Assembly: GCA_039961635.1 (NCBI GenBank)
Contig: JABRWB010000005.1
Location: 1 to 64,000, forward strand
From: a bacterium
Lineage (GTDB): Bacteria > 4484-113 > JAGGVC01
DNA: 64,000 nucleotides
Reading direction: 5' to 3'
Shown: positions 53,118 through 63,092 of the stretch, piece by piece
Layout of the letters: the number at the start of each line of letters is the position of its first letter
Numbering within the stretch: position 1 is the stretch's first letter
Program-made: the position numbers and the translations under genes
The notes under the pieces: generated by a model
The model's input: only the letters and a program-made list of their open reading frames with translations
What the model was told of the DNA's origin: nothing
Database searches by the model: none

Positions 53118-55073
53118 ATGGGTAAATCCGTTGCTGCGAAGATACTTGAAAGCCACCTGCGGGAGGGCGAACTCGTCGCAGGCGAGGAAATCGGCATTGC
53201 GATTGACGAGGTGCTGGTGCAGGACATAACCGGCACCGTCGTGATGCAGAATTTCGAAGGGATGGGGCTGGCGCGAGCGCGAGCGCGCGTCGCGGTCGCG
53301 TACGGCGACCACAACGTGCTTCAGTTCGACACGCGCAACTCGCAGGACCACCGCTACCTTGCGAGCGCATGTCGCAAATACGGGATGCACTGGGCAAAGC
53401 CGGGCGCGGGAATCGGCCACCAGATCCACCAGGAGCAATTCGCGCGGCCCGGCGAAACCGCGCTCGGAGCGGACAGCCACACCCCGCACTGCGGCGGATT
53501 GGGGATGATCGCCATCGGCGCGGGCGGGATGGATGTCGCGGTCGCGCTCGCGGGCGGCACTTATTACCTGAAGATGCCCGAAATCGTGAACGTCCGTTTG
53601 ACCGGCGCGCTTTCGCCGTGGGTGACCGCGAAGGACGTGATCCTCGAAATGCTGCGGCGGCTCACGTGCCGCGGCGGGCTTGGCAGGATTTTCGAATACA
53701 CCGGGCCGGGAATCGCGGGCTTGAACGCGCAGCAGCGCTGCACGATCACGAACATGGGCGCGGAGCTGGGCGCGACGACTTCGATATTTCCGAGCGACGA
53801 AACGACGAAAGCTTATCTCGCGACCGTGGGCCGTGAAAATGAATGGGCCGAAATCCTGCCCGACGCGGACGCGGAATATTCAAGCGTGATCGAAATAGAC
53901 CTTTCGCAAATCGTCCCGCTGGTCGCAAAGCCGTCGCTTCCGGACAACGTCGTTCCGATAGATGAAATCGAGGGCACGCCGATTCACCAGATTATCGTCG
54001 GCTCGTGCACTAACGGCTCGTACATGGATATGGTCTCTCTTGCGGAAATCGTGCGCGGAAAACGGATCGCCGACGGCCTTGAGTTTATCCTGCACCCGTC
54101 GTCGCGCGCGGATCTTGAATTGCTAGCGCGCGAAGGGTACGCGGCCGAGCTTATTGCCGCGGGGATAACTATCGGTGAGCCGACTTGCGGGCCGTGCATC
54201 GGCAGCGGCCACGTCCCGGCGGAAGGCACGAACAGCCTGCGCGTCATAAACCGCAATTTCAGCGGGCGCAGCGGGCTGAAAAACGACAGCGTCTACCTTT
54301 CGTCAACCGAGGTCGCGGCCGCGACCGCGCTTACCGGCGTCCTTTCAGACCCGCGCAAGCTGGGAATCGCGTATCCCGGCCAGCGCATCCCGGAGAAGCT
54401 GGGCGGCAATCCCAACCTCGTTGCGCCCGCGCCGGAAAATGAAGCCGCGAATCTCGCGGTCGAGCGCGGCGACAACATCGTGCCGGTTCCGGTCAAATCG
54501 CCGCTCGCGGAAACCGTTTCCGGCAAGGTGCTTCTGAAAGTGGGCGACGACATCACGACCGACCACATAATCCCGGCGCAGGCGAACATTCTGATTTTCC
54601 GCAGCAACATCCCGAAGCTCTCCGATTTCGTTTTCCACCGCGTCGACCCGGAGTTTTCAGCACGCGCCAAGGAATGGGGCGGCGGCTGGATTATCGGCGG
54701 GACGAACTACGGCCAGGGGTCCAGCCGGGAGCACGCGGCGATCTGCCCGATGTTCCTCGGCGTGCCCGGAGTGATCGCCAAGACGTTCGCGCGCATCCAC
54801 AAGAGCAACCTGATGAACTGGGGGCTTTTGCCGCTCACGTTTGCGGACGGCGCGGACTACGACAAAATCGATTCCGGCGACGAAATCGAGCTGCGCGATC
54901 CGCGCACGCTTGTCGATCCGGCGAAGATTTCCGGCGACGATACGATTACGAACGGAGTCGCGATAAACAAAACGAAAGGTTTCCAGTTCGCAGTCACGCT
55001 GGATGCCACAAAGAGGGAGCGAAAGCTGATACTCGCGGGCGGCAGGCTGGCGGAGGTGAAGGGAGGGAGCTAG
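53118..55073 (+). CDS. Aconitate hydratase (aconitase family)
   Basis: A 651-residue aconitase-type [4Fe-4S] enzyme that interconverts citrate and isocitrate. Cluster cysteines are in GSCTNGSY (IIVGSCTNGSYMD) and PTCGPCIGSGHVP. Swivel-domain motifs are TDHIIPAQANIL and GGTNYGQGSSREHAAICP. The ATG at 53118 follows GGGGGAGG; the frame extends to 53049 without support. Length and order fit the compact mitochondrial-like/AcnA subgroup; a related dehydratase activity cannot be excluded. Confidence 0.9.
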   Translation: MGKSVAAKILESHLREGELVAGEEIGIAIDEVLVQDITGTVVMQNFEGMGLARARARVAVAYGDHNVLQFDTRNSQDHRYLASACRKYGMHWAKPGAGIGHQIHQEQFARPGETALGADSHTPHCGGLGMIAIGAGGMDVAVALAGGTYYLKMPEIVNVRLTGALSPWVTAKDVILEMLRRLTCRGGLGRIFEYTGPGIAGLNAQQRCTITNMGAELGATTSIFPSDETTKAYLATVGRENEWAEILPDADAEYSSVIEIDLSQIVPLVAKPSLPDNVVPIDEIEGTPIHQIIVGSCTNGSYMDMVSLAEIVRGKRIADGLEFILHPSSRADLELLAREGYAAELIAAGITIGEPTCGPCIGSGHVPAEGTNSLRVINRNFSGRSGLKNDSVYLSSTEVAAATALTGVLSDPRKLGIAYPGQRIPEKLGGNPNLVAPAPENEAANLAVERGDNIVPVPVKSPLAETVSGKVLLKVGDDITTDHIIPAQANILIFRSNIPKLSDFVFHRVDPEFSARAKEWGGGWIIGGTNYGQGSSREHAAICPMFLGVPGVIAKTFARIHKSNLMNWGLLPLTFADGADYDKIDSGDEIELRDPRTLVDPAKISGDDTITNGVAINKTKGFQFAVTLDATKRERKLILAGGRLAEVKGGS

Positions 55074-55126
55074 CTCCGGAGAAAATGTCAAAACAACCGT
55101 AAGCCGCCGGCCTAAATCGCTTCGTC

Positions 55127-56344
55127 CTATTTCCCTATCGCCTTCCAGATGAAGCGGTCGCGGCTCTCCGCCAGATTGACGGGCTGCGGATCGCCAATCC
55201 GCACGTGGTTTCGGTCGTACATAAGATGCACGACGGGCTGTTTGAAGAACATCGGATTTATCTTGGTCACGATTCCAAGCTCGCCGGTGTTGAGCAAAAC
55301 CACGGTTCCGACGGGGTACAGCCCGACTTTGCGCAGCAGCCTGTGCAGCACCTTGCTGCCGAAGTGGCGAACATCGTCCTGTATGAGCAGGTTGATCGCG
55401 TTGGAAGGCTGAAGCGCTTTGCGGAAGGGGCGGTCGGTGATGAGCGCGTCGTAACAATCGCAAATCGAAAGAATAAGCGCCTGGAACGGGATGTCTTTGT
55501 CCGCAAGTCCGCGGTGGTAGCCTTGGCCGTCCAACCGCTCGTGGTGCGCCGCTATCATTTCCATCGCGGCTTGCGCCAGAGGAAGCGAAGAGGAAAGCAT
55601 CTCGACGCCGTCCGGGGGGTGCTTTTTAATGCGCCTGAACTCGTCCGGGGTGAGGCGGCCGGGCTTGAGTCTTATTTCCTCCGGTACGCGCAGCATCCCG
55701 ACGTTATGCATAAGAACGCCCTGCACCAATGCCTCCAACTCCGCCGACACCGCAATTTCGTCTTTGTTCAGCGTGATGAAAAGCGTGGCGGTTCTGATCG
55801 CGTGCGCGTACTCGTACTGGTCGTGCTGCGCCATTTCGTACAGCATCAGCGCGGTGCCGTTGGTTCCGAGCACTTTCGCGATAAGTTCGCGGGCCAATTC
55901 GGCCAGCGCCTTTTTGTCCGCCGATGAGCCGGTGATAACCTGGGTTATTACTTTCGAAACGTGCTCGAGCGATTGCCTGAAGAACGCCGGCTCGAGGATC
56001 GGCTTCAGGCCGATGTCGGAGATGAATTCCTTCAGTTCCTCCTGCTGCGGCATTTCGGGCTCTTCTGCGGGAGGCGCGGATTCGCCGGCTTGGCCCGCTT
56101 CCTCGGCGGCCCGTTTTTTGCCGAGCTCGATGATCATTTTCGAATCGGTGAGGATTTCGGTAATGCCGCGCGCGGAAAGCCTCCTCAAGATGTCGGCCGT
56201 TAATTCGGTGCCCTTGACCAGGAGGAGCTTCAAGTCCTCCGTGTAGATGTTCTGATCGATGACGTCGCCTGGCTTGAGAACCGAGACAGGAACTTTCTCC
56301 AACTCAAAACTCCATAGATGACCTGGCGGCAATCGAACGTGCAA
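55127..56344 (-). CDS. HD-GYP-like protein with altered metal ligands
   Basis: A 405-residue protein with an N-terminal PilZ-/linker-like region (PGDVIDQNIYTEDLKLLLVKG) and an HD-GYP-like domain at about 165-345: LEALVQGVLMHNVGMLRVPE, then HHERLDGQGYHRGLADKDIP. The signature LHDIGK reads MHNVGM, so the metal-binding Asp is Asn. The HD-GYP tripeptide is GYH in place of GYP. It may be an inactive sensor of cyclic-di-GMP rather than a phosphodiesterase. Confidence 0.78.
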   Translation of the reverse strand: MHVRLPPGHLWSFELEKVPVSVLKPGDVIDQNIYTEDLKLLLVKGTELTADILRRLSARGITEILTDSKMIIELGKKRAAEEAGQAGESAPPAEEPEMPQQEELKEFISDIGLKPILEPAFFRQSLEHVSKVITQVITGSSADKKALAELARELIAKVLGTNGTALMLYEMAQHDQYEYAHAIRTATLFITLNKDEIAVSAELEALVQGVLMHNVGMLRVPEEIRLKPGRLTPDEFRRIKKHPPDGVEMLSSSLPLAQAAMEMIAAHHERLDGQGYHRGLADKDIPFQALILSICDCYDALITDRPFRKALQPSNAINLLIQDDVRHFGSKVLHRLLRKVGLYPVGTVVLLNTGELGIVTKINPMFFKQPVVHLMYDRNHVRIGDPQPVNLAESRDRFIWKAIGK

Positions 56345-56508
56345 AAACGCGCCATCCCGCCAACATGGCGGAATCCGCGGCGCGCATACAGCATTGTACC
56401 AGCGTTTTAAAAATCTGACTACATCTCAACGGGCTGTTGGGAAAAATTTTTACATCGGCGCGCCGCGCTTGCACAATAGTTGCGAAACGCTTAGGCTATA
56501 CTTGCGGC

Positions 56509-57315
56509 GTGGACGACAGGAACAGACTGTTCGCATTGCGCAAACTGGCCGAAACGGAGCTGAAAATCGCCGCCGCGGCAGGTGAAATGCGGGATTTCGG
56601 CTGGTGCAGGCTTGCGGTTTCCCAGCGGTTTCCTTTTTACTCTCCCGGCTGGGCGGTCTTCCCGCAGTTTGCGCCGGGCGAAGGCGATGCCGCGAAGGAC
56701 TTGGAGTCCGTAATTGGTTCCATTGCGCCGGAGATGAAATCCTGCGGCGCGTCCGGCTTGCGCGTCGTCTTTTCACCTGAACTGACGGGAGACTACCTCG
56801 CGAAAAATCTTTCTGAAGACCTGTTTCTTCTTGATTTCAAGCAGGAAATCCGCGACGTATATGCATGGGTCAAGGCGAAAAAGCCCGCGTCCCAACCCGG
56901 AATTGAAATCCGCGCCGCAAGCTCGGACTGGGAGGCCGCCGCGCCCGCTTTCGAAGAGCCGGAAAGCCCGATGCCGGCCGCGGACAGGATGGCGATCCAC
57001 CGGATGAGGGACGGGAATTTGCCCGGATACAAAACGCTGATTGCTTTTCTGAACGGGGCGCCCGCCGGCAGGATGGCATATTTCAACGACGGGGTGGCCG
57101 GCAGGCTGCACGGCTTGTACGTGCTTCCGGGATTCAGGCGCAAGGGGGTCGCAACCGCTCTGATGGATGCGGGACTCGCCGCGGCGCGCGACGCGGGGAA
57201 TATAGTAATCGGCGTAATCGCGCGGCGCGAAAGCCCGGCGCGGTTCCTTTATGTCGACTTCGGATTCGCCAAGATCGGCGAGATTGCAATTTACGAAGGC
57301 AAAGCGCCGCTTTGA
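56509..57315 (+). CDS. GNAT family acetyltransferase
   Basis: A 268-residue protein with a C-terminal GNAT fold: GLYVLPGFRRKGVATALMDAGLA is the acetyl-CoA loop (RRKGVAT). The first ~140 residues form another domain of unclear type. Start at GTG 56509; the frame is open further upstream but the promoter region suggests this start. It partly overlaps the end of the alpha/beta hydrolase gene on the other strand. Substrate unknown. Confidence 0.82.
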   Translation: MDDRNRLFALRKLAETELKIAAAAGEMRDFGWCRLAVSQRFPFYSPGWAVFPQFAPGEGDAAKDLESVIGSIAPEMKSCGASGLRVVFSPELTGDYLAKNLSEDLFLLDFKQEIRDVYAWVKAKKPASQPGIEIRAASSDWEAAAPAFEEPESPMPAADRMAIHRMRDGNLPGYKTLIAFLNGAPAGRMAYFNDGVAGRLHGLYVLPGFRRKGVATALMDAGLAAARDAGNIVIGVIARRESPARFLYVDFGFAKIGEIAIYEGKAPL

Positions 57316-58217
57316 TCCGGCTCCGCGACGGAGAATGGGAGGCCCAAGGCCGAGAGGAATTTCATCTTGATATCCAGCACCGCGCCCTCGAACAGCTTGG
57401 GACTGCGCCCTTCGCCGTCCAGTATGTAAAAGTCCGTCGGGATTCCGGCGGCCACGAGAGCGTTCGCCATTTCCTGCGATTCGTTCCAGTTCGTCACATT
57501 GTCGTTGCGGCCGTGAAACAGGAGCACGCGCCCGGTGATCCTTTCCGCGAAGAACAGCGGCGAGCGCATCCGGTAGGCGTCGGAATCCCGTAACGGGCTT
57601 CCCAATTCCGCTTCGGTTAAATCCAAAATCCGGCGCCGGCTTTCCTTGCGTTCGTCCGCGAGTCCGGCGGCGTATTCGGCCGCGTCGTAAAATCCCGACG
57701 AGGCGATGACGCCCGCGACTTCCGTTTTAGTCGCGGCCAGCATCGCAAGATACGCGCCTTCCGCCCAGCCTTCGATCACGACGCGGTTTTCGTCCAGCCT
57801 GACATGCCGGCGGATGTATTCGAGAGCCGCCAGAACGTCCATCAGCGCCGGGCCGCCCAGCGCTCCCTCGCGAAAGTCCGGAGCGAATACGGCGTAGCCC
57901 AGCGGGGCGTATACCGCCCCGCCGTCGCGGAAAAAGGAAAGCGCGTCGGTTGATTCCCCCCCCCCGCCGTTGAGAAGCAGCACGACCGGATGCGGCCCCT
58001 CGCCCGCCGGGATGTAAACCAGCGACCTGCAAATCGTGCCGTCCTCGACGCGCACGCGCACCGCGGCGGGCTCCGGAAAATACCGGCCAGGCTCGTTCCC
58101 GCGTTCCGCGGCGGACAAGGCCGGCGGCGCCGCTATTAGCGCGGCGAAAATCGAAGCTGCAAGCAAACTTTTCACGCGTGACATTTGACTGCGCAAGGCG
58201 GCGGCGCGTTCGGTCAT
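57291..58217 (-). CDS. Alpha/beta hydrolase fold protein with replaced catalytic residues
   Basis: A 308-residue exported protein (signal-like SRVKSLLAASIFAALIAAPP) with the alpha/beta hydrolase fold (S9/dienelactone hydrolase type). The nucleophile elbow is GWAEG, so Ser is Ala. The Asp is present in HGRNDN, but the usual His near GEGH is Arg (GEGRS). It is likely not a classic hydrolase. ATG at 58217 overlaps the aldehyde dehydrogenase stop by ATGA; a second ATG lies at 58184. Confidence 0.82.
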   Translation of the reverse strand: MTERAAALRSQMSRVKSLLAASIFAALIAAPPALSAAERGNEPGRYFPEPAAVRVRVEDGTICRSLVYIPAGEGPHPVVLLLNGGGGESTDALSFFRDGGAVYAPLGYAVFAPDFREGALGGPALMDVLAALEYIRRHVRLDENRVVIEGWAEGAYLAMLAATKTEVAGVIASSGFYDAAEYAAGLADERKESRRRILDLTEAELGSPLRDSDAYRMRSPLFFAERITGRVLLFHGRNDNVTNWNESQEMANALVAAGIPTDFYILDGEGRSPKLFEGAVLDIKMKFLSALGLPFSVAEPDQSGALPS

Positions 58218-59650
58218 GCTCCCCAGTAGTTGTTGAACAACATATCGCGCGGCGCGGTCATTTCTTCCACCGCCCACCGCAGTCCCGCCAATCCGCTCCG
58301 AGCGGCCGAGGCCGAGCGGTACTGGACGCCTTCCTCTATTTCCAGCGGGTATTCGTTCATTATTATCGTGCCGGCGTTCAGATTTTCCAGAAGGTACAGC
58401 CCGTCCTCCTGGTCGCGGGAAAACAATGCCGCAATGAAGTCGCTGCCGGTGGCATGCATGAATTTCACCGCCGCATCCAGCGAATCTACGCTGTGCATCA
58501 CGGCAACGGGTCCCATCGGGCGGGGATTGGCGGCGATAAAATCCTGCGGGAGATCTTCTATCAGCGTCGGCTGGAACAACGCGCCCTCGCAATCGCCCCC
58601 GGCGACAACCCGCGCACCCGCGCTTTTGGCGCGCGATATCCAGTCGGCGAGCCTTTCGGCCTCGTTCTTGTACGTCATCGGGCCGACCAGCGTTCCGGGA
58701 TCGAGCGGATCGCCCGCTTTGACGTCCAACTCCACGGCGTCCACCATCCTCTGGCGGAACTGCGGATAGATTCTGTCGTGGACCAGCACGTTTTCGATCG
58801 CGAAGCACGACTGCCCCGCGCCGGCGAACGCGCCGCGAGCGATCGCGCCTGCCGCGTATTTAACGTCGCAGTCCGGCATCACAATCGCCGCAGCGTCGCC
58901 GAAAATGTTCATCGAAACGTGCTTGTTTCCGGCGCGCTCCGCGATTTTGGACGCCATCCGCTTCGAACCGAAGTACGAGAGCATCGCCACCCGCGGATCG
59001 TCAATCGCCGCGTAAAACAAATCGTAATCCATCGGCAAAACCGAGAACCAGCGGATTTCGCCCATTGCGTCGCCGACGATATCGGCGAACCGGAGCACCG
59101 AAAGCGCGGCGCCCGTCGGAGGGCGTTGCACGACGACCGTACCTGCGGCCGCCGCCGCTGCGAGCTGGTGCGCGCACAGCGAAACCGGATTGGTGAACGG
59201 AACCGCGGAAAGAACGACGCCGCGCGGGAACCGCCTTATCATATTCATCCGCTGCAAGCTGCCAACCGGAACAAACATCGGCTCGATGATGTTGCGCTGG
59301 CGCACGCACTCCTTTGCGCCGGCCTGGAGAAGTCCGGTGGCCGATTTGATTTCGCCCAAGGCCAGCGCTATCGGCTTGCCGGTCTCGCGGCAAAGAAGAT
59401 CGGCAAGGCCGTCGCTTTCCACGCGAAGCCGCGCCGCCGCCGCCGAAAGCAGCTTGGCGCGTTCCGCCGGATGAAGCGCGCGCGCGCGCAAAAACGCCGC
59501 CGCCGCGCAATCGAGGAACAAAGGAAGCGCCGCGCTGCCCGCGCGCGTGTAACCGCCGAGCTTCGACCCGTCGAGAATTGAAAAGGCCTCGACTTCGGCC
59601 TCGCCCGGTATTTCCTCTCCGGCTATCGTCAGGGGAAAGCGGTGGTTCAT
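58214..59650 (-). CDS. Aldehyde dehydrogenase family protein (Glu replaced by Asn)
   Basis: A 478-residue aldehyde dehydrogenase-like enzyme. Catalytic Cys is in GAFAGAGQSCFAIENVLV. Other blocks are ETGKPIALALGEI, AVPFTNPVSLCAHQ and DPLDPGTLVGPMT. The motif that carries the general base Glu (ELGG) is NIFGD, so Glu is Asn or absent. In CoA-acylating members such as methylmalonate-semialdehyde dehydrogenase, Asn takes this place. It may therefore be CoA-dependent. Start ATG at 59650. Coupled with the hydrolase by ATGA. Confidence 0.85.
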   Translation of the reverse strand: MNHRFPLTIAGEEIPGEAEVEAFSILDGSKLGGYTRAGSAALPLFLDCAAAAFLRARALHPAERAKLLSAAAARLRVESDGLADLLCRETGKPIALALGEIKSATGLLQAGAKECVRQRNIIEPMFVPVGSLQRMNMIRRFPRGVVLSAVPFTNPVSLCAHQLAAAAAAGTVVVQRPPTGAALSVLRFADIVGDAMGEIRWFSVLPMDYDLFYAAIDDPRVAMLSYFGSKRMASKIAERAGNKHVSMNIFGDAAAIVMPDCDVKYAAGAIARGAFAGAGQSCFAIENVLVHDRIYPQFRQRMVDAVELDVKAGDPLDPGTLVGPMTYKNEAERLADWISRAKSAGARVVAGGDCEGALFQPTLIEDLPQDFIAANPRPMGPVAVMHSVDSLDAAVKFMHATGSDFIAALFSRDQEDGLYLLENLNAGTIIMNEYPLEIEEGVQYRSASAARSGLAGLRWAVEEMTAPRDMLFNNYWGA

Positions 59651-59730
59651 ACATCCCCGCAAAAGCAAAATCGGCCCGAAAAACGGGATTGCCCATTATA
59701 CGCCATCCGCACGGCGCAGGGATATGGGTG

Positions 59731-59776
59731 CAAGGACATCCTTGTTAGGCGGGCGCAGCCAACCGCCCGAAGGCGG
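59731..59776. repeat. Two small palindromes in intergenic region
   Basis: CAAGGACATCCTTG (59731-59744) and CCGCCCGAAGGCGG (59763-59776) form hairpins in the 252-base region before the fourth lipoprotein gene. They resemble the palindromic repeats near galK in style but are not copies. The rest of the region shows nothing. Confidence 0.4.
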
Positions 59777-59902
59777 ATTGGTAACTTTACTGACGGTGCT
59801 GCGCTTGTCCGGCCGACGGCCCGCGCGGCAAGCGCGTAAAATATTGGTATCGCAATGCCGGTATTTACTTGAGTTCTGCAATCCATCCCAAGGGGGAAAC
59901 CA

Positions 59903-62900
59903 ATGACGAAATTTGCAACGAGCGGCGTTGCTCTTGCCCTCTCGATTCTTCTCGCATCGCTTATTTTCGCGTGCGGCAAGTCAGCGAATCCTCCGGCTGC
60001 CCCCGCGTCGGGTGACGGTGCCGGGATTCCGATTGATTCGGTTGAATCCGGCGGCAAAACCGCGCCCGTGGGCGGCGGCTGGCCTTCCGAGCTTCCCGAC
60101 GACCGCCCGCAACCATGGGAAAAGCTTGATGAAAACGGCTATGTGATTGCATCCGGCGGGGATAAGGACATAAGCTCCATCAACACCGACACCGAATTTG
60201 CGGCCGGCGTCGAGCGCTACATCGAATTTGGCGACGTAACGGACTTCGGCGAAGCGTCGCGGTTCGCGAGCGGTGCGGCGGGTGCGCGCAGCGTAAGCTG
60301 GGCGCTCTACCGGCTTTCGATGGGGGCTGGCCAGCCCGGCGTCGTCGCTGCGGACGTAAATCCGCTTCCCGCGGGCGGCGGCCTGATATCAAACTGGTAC
60401 GCCGGGATTTCGGACTACGGAAACGGAACCTGGAAGTGGTACGGGCCGTTTTCGGATTCTCATGTGCGGATTTCGATACCGCAGGGTGATTTCACCTCGC
60501 AGATAGGCAATACGTTCGTGGCGATAGTCGCGTTCGACGGCGCGGCGTTCGACGTCGTCGGCGTCGGCGCGAATCCGCGCGACGATTCGGACGCCTCCGC
60601 GCCGCCTGCTCCTGGAACGCCCACCGTCACCGCGGCCGCGGGGGGGGTCGTCGTCGAGTGGCCCGACGTGGTGGCAATCGATCTTGCGGGGTACCGGCTT
60701 TATTTCTCGAACGATCCGTTTTCGCAGCCCGACGACGCGGGAGTAGGGGCGGTCGGGTATTTGCTCGCGCAGCCGCGGTTCTTCCTTCCCGAAATCGGCG
60801 ACGAAGTCATTGTCGGACTTACCGCGGTGGACGTCTCCGGAAACGAAAGCGCGCTTTCGCCGACCGCGGGCGCGGTTCCTTTGCCGGGCGATCCCCCAAG
60901 CGCATCGCTTCAAACGGATGCGGCGGGAGGCAAGCGGGCTGGCACAATCACGCTCACCGCCACAGGCGGCGAGACTTACGATTTCGATATTGACGGCGAC
61001 GGCGTGTTCGACCTTACCAATACTACGGGCACGGCGCTCGCGGATACTTCTAACACGGGAATAATCCGCCCCGCGGTTCGCTGCACGAATTCGGGCGGCG
61101 GCGTTTCGTTCGCCGCGGTCTCGCTCATCATCACCTCAAACAGCAGGCCGCTGGCGGAAGCGCACGTTTCTCCCAGCACCGGAGTCGTGCCTTTCAGCGC
61201 TTTCTTCAACGGTTTCGGATGGGACGACGACGGAACGATTGCCGAATGGGCCTGGGACACGGACGGCGACGGAAACTACGAATACACGAGTTCGAACGAT
61301 CCCGAGGCTCCCCCTTACGAATACACGTATCCGGGGCTTTTTTCCGCGCGGTTCCGCGTGACCGACGACCAAGGAAGTTTCGACGTAGACACGGCGTGGG
61401 TTCTCGCCAACCCCGCTGGCGGCGCCGCCAACCAGCTGCCTTCCGCAAGCCTGGATTCGGGCGCGCAATTCCATCAGGCTGGCTCGGCTGTCATCTTCGA
61501 CGCGTCGGGCAGCGTCGATCCCGACGGAGTGATCGAGCGGTACGACTGGGATTTCGACGGCGATTTCCTGTGGGACAAGACGAGCGATTTACCGGTAGCG
61601 TCGCACATTTACACCGGATACTACGACGGCACAGCGTCGGTGCGCGTGACGGACGACGGCGGCGCATCCGAGACGGCGACCATTCCGGTAAGGATCAACG
61701 TCGCGCCTTACGCGATCGGGATCGCGAATCCTGACGAGGCCGAGAACGGCCAGACCATTCTGCTTGACGCGTCCGGCAGCTTCGACTCGGACGGCCAAGT
61801 GACGCTTTACGAATGGGACGTCGATAACAACGGCGAATATGAAGTCAACACGGGGACAAGCCCGTATTATCAAATCGCCGACTACCCGTCCGGCAGATTC
61901 ACAGTCGGATTCCGAGTGACGGACGACTTGCAGGGCCAGGGCGAAGGCACGATTTTCTTCATTGTCAAAGGATGGAGCGCGTTGTACAGCGTGGCGGGGA
62001 CCGAAGACTCGTTTCATTCGATGGCGCTGGTATACGGGCGGCCCGCGATAAGCTTTTACAACTGGAGCGACTCGGATCTGATGTACACCCGCAACCAGGA
62101 CGAGTTTGGATATTCTTGGACCCAGCCTGTGACGGTGGATTCTGGCGGCGTGGTCGGGCGCGACAGCTCGCTCGCGGTCGTCAACGGTTTTCCGGCGATC
62201 GCGTATCTCGACCAGGGCAACACGGCGCTGAAGTACTGCCGCGCCTTGGACGAAATCGGAAACTCATGGGGAATGCCCGTGACCGTGGACAACGCCGGAG
62301 ACGTTGGCGAGAAGCCCTGCCTGCTCGTCGTCGGAGGGCGTCCCGCGATCGCGTACATCGACATCGGCAACTCGAACCTGAAGTACGTCCGCGCGAACGA
62401 CGAAAACGGCGCGACCTGGGGCTCACCGGTCACGCCGGACAATTCCGGCACCGTCGGCGTCGGCAGCGTGTGCATGATGATGGTCTACGACCGTCCGGCG
62501 ATTTCGTACTACAACGACAGCACGAAAGACATTATGTACGTGCGCGCGGCCGGCCAGTACGGGACGTCGTGGGGCGCTCCGATCACCGTGGACTCGACCG
62601 AAGATTTGGGCAGGTTCAACTCGATGGCGATGGTGGACGGCAGGCCGGCGATCGCGTACTACAACGAGACCCAGAATTGGATCCAATACAGCCGTGCGGC
62701 CGATTTCAACGGCGTTACTTGGGGCGGCGAAGTGCCGATCACGCACGCGGACGACATCGGCCAGTACCTGTCGCTTGCGGTGATAAACGGTTATCCGATG
62801 ATCGCGTTTTACAACGCCACGGAAACGGACTGCTATCTTGTGGAAGCCTACTTCCGCGACGGCTCGGAGTGGCAGACGCCTTTTCAATTTCTTTCCAGCT

Positions 62901-63004
62901 CGGACTACGGCAAGTACACGAACCTGATCGAATATTACGGCCAGCCCGCGATTGCCACTTTCGACAACACGTTCGATCAAATCGTATTCATCCGCAAGTA
63001 TTAG
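59903..63004 (+). CDS. Fourth, larger PKD/propeller lipoprotein
   Basis: A 1033-residue lipoprotein (lipobox IFAC after LSILLASL) related to the three at 42-50 kb. It lacks the dockerin-like loops. A fibronectin type III domain spans about 235-325 (VVVEWPDVVAIDLAGYRLYF). At least three PKD domains cover about 410-690, e.g. DASGSVDPDGVIERYDWDFD. Some carry EF-like loops such as DIDGDGVFD. The last ~340 residues are seven repeats of the type GRPAIAYIDIGNSNLKYVRA. AAGGGGGA precedes the ATG. Surface binding function inferred. Confidence 0.84.
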   Translation: MTKFATSGVALALSILLASLIFACGKSANPPAAPASGDGAGIPIDSVESGGKTAPVGGGWPSELPDDRPQPWEKLDENGYVIASGGDKDISSINTDTEFAAGVERYIEFGDVTDFGEASRFASGAAGARSVSWALYRLSMGAGQPGVVAADVNPLPAGGGLISNWYAGISDYGNGTWKWYGPFSDSHVRISIPQGDFTSQIGNTFVAIVAFDGAAFDVVGVGANPRDDSDASAPPAPGTPTVTAAAGGVVVEWPDVVAIDLAGYRLYFSNDPFSQPDDAGVGAVGYLLAQPRFFLPEIGDEVIVGLTAVDVSGNESALSPTAGAVPLPGDPPSASLQTDAAGGKRAGTITLTATGGETYDFDIDGDGVFDLTNTTGTALADTSNTGIIRPAVRCTNSGGGVSFAAVSLIITSNSRPLAEAHVSPSTGVVPFSAFFNGFGWDDDGTIAEWAWDTDGDGNYEYTSSNDPEAPPYEYTYPGLFSARFRVTDDQGSFDVDTAWVLANPAGGAANQLPSASLDSGAQFHQAGSAVIFDASGSVDPDGVIERYDWDFDGDFLWDKTSDLPVASHIYTGYYDGTASVRVTDDGGASETATIPVRINVAPYAIGIANPDEAENGQTILLDASGSFDSDGQVTLYEWDVDNNGEYEVNTGTSPYYQIADYPSGRFTVGFRVTDDLQGQGEGTIFFIVKGWSALYSVAGTEDSFHSMALVYGRPAISFYNWSDSDLMYTRNQDEFGYSWTQPVTVDSGGVVGRDSSLAVVNGFPAIAYLDQGNTALKYCRALDEIGNSWGMPVTVDNAGDVGEKPCLLVVGGRPAIAYIDIGNSNLKYVRANDENGATWGSPVTPDNSGTVGVGSVCMMMVYDRPAISYYNDSTKDIMYVRAAGQYGTSWGAPITVDSTEDLGRFNSMAMVDGRPAIAYYNETQNWIQYSRAADFNGVTWGGEVPITHADDIGQYLSLAVINGYPMIAFYNATETDCYLVEAYFRDGSEWQTPFQFLSSSDYGKYTNLIEYYGQPAIATFDNTFDQIVFIRKY

Positions 63005-63092
63005 GCCGGCTGCAAGGGATGCGCCTCAAAGCGCGCCGGCTTTACGGCCCTCCCTTATAATCTCCCCGCCGGTTTGTTCCGGCGGAGGACTT

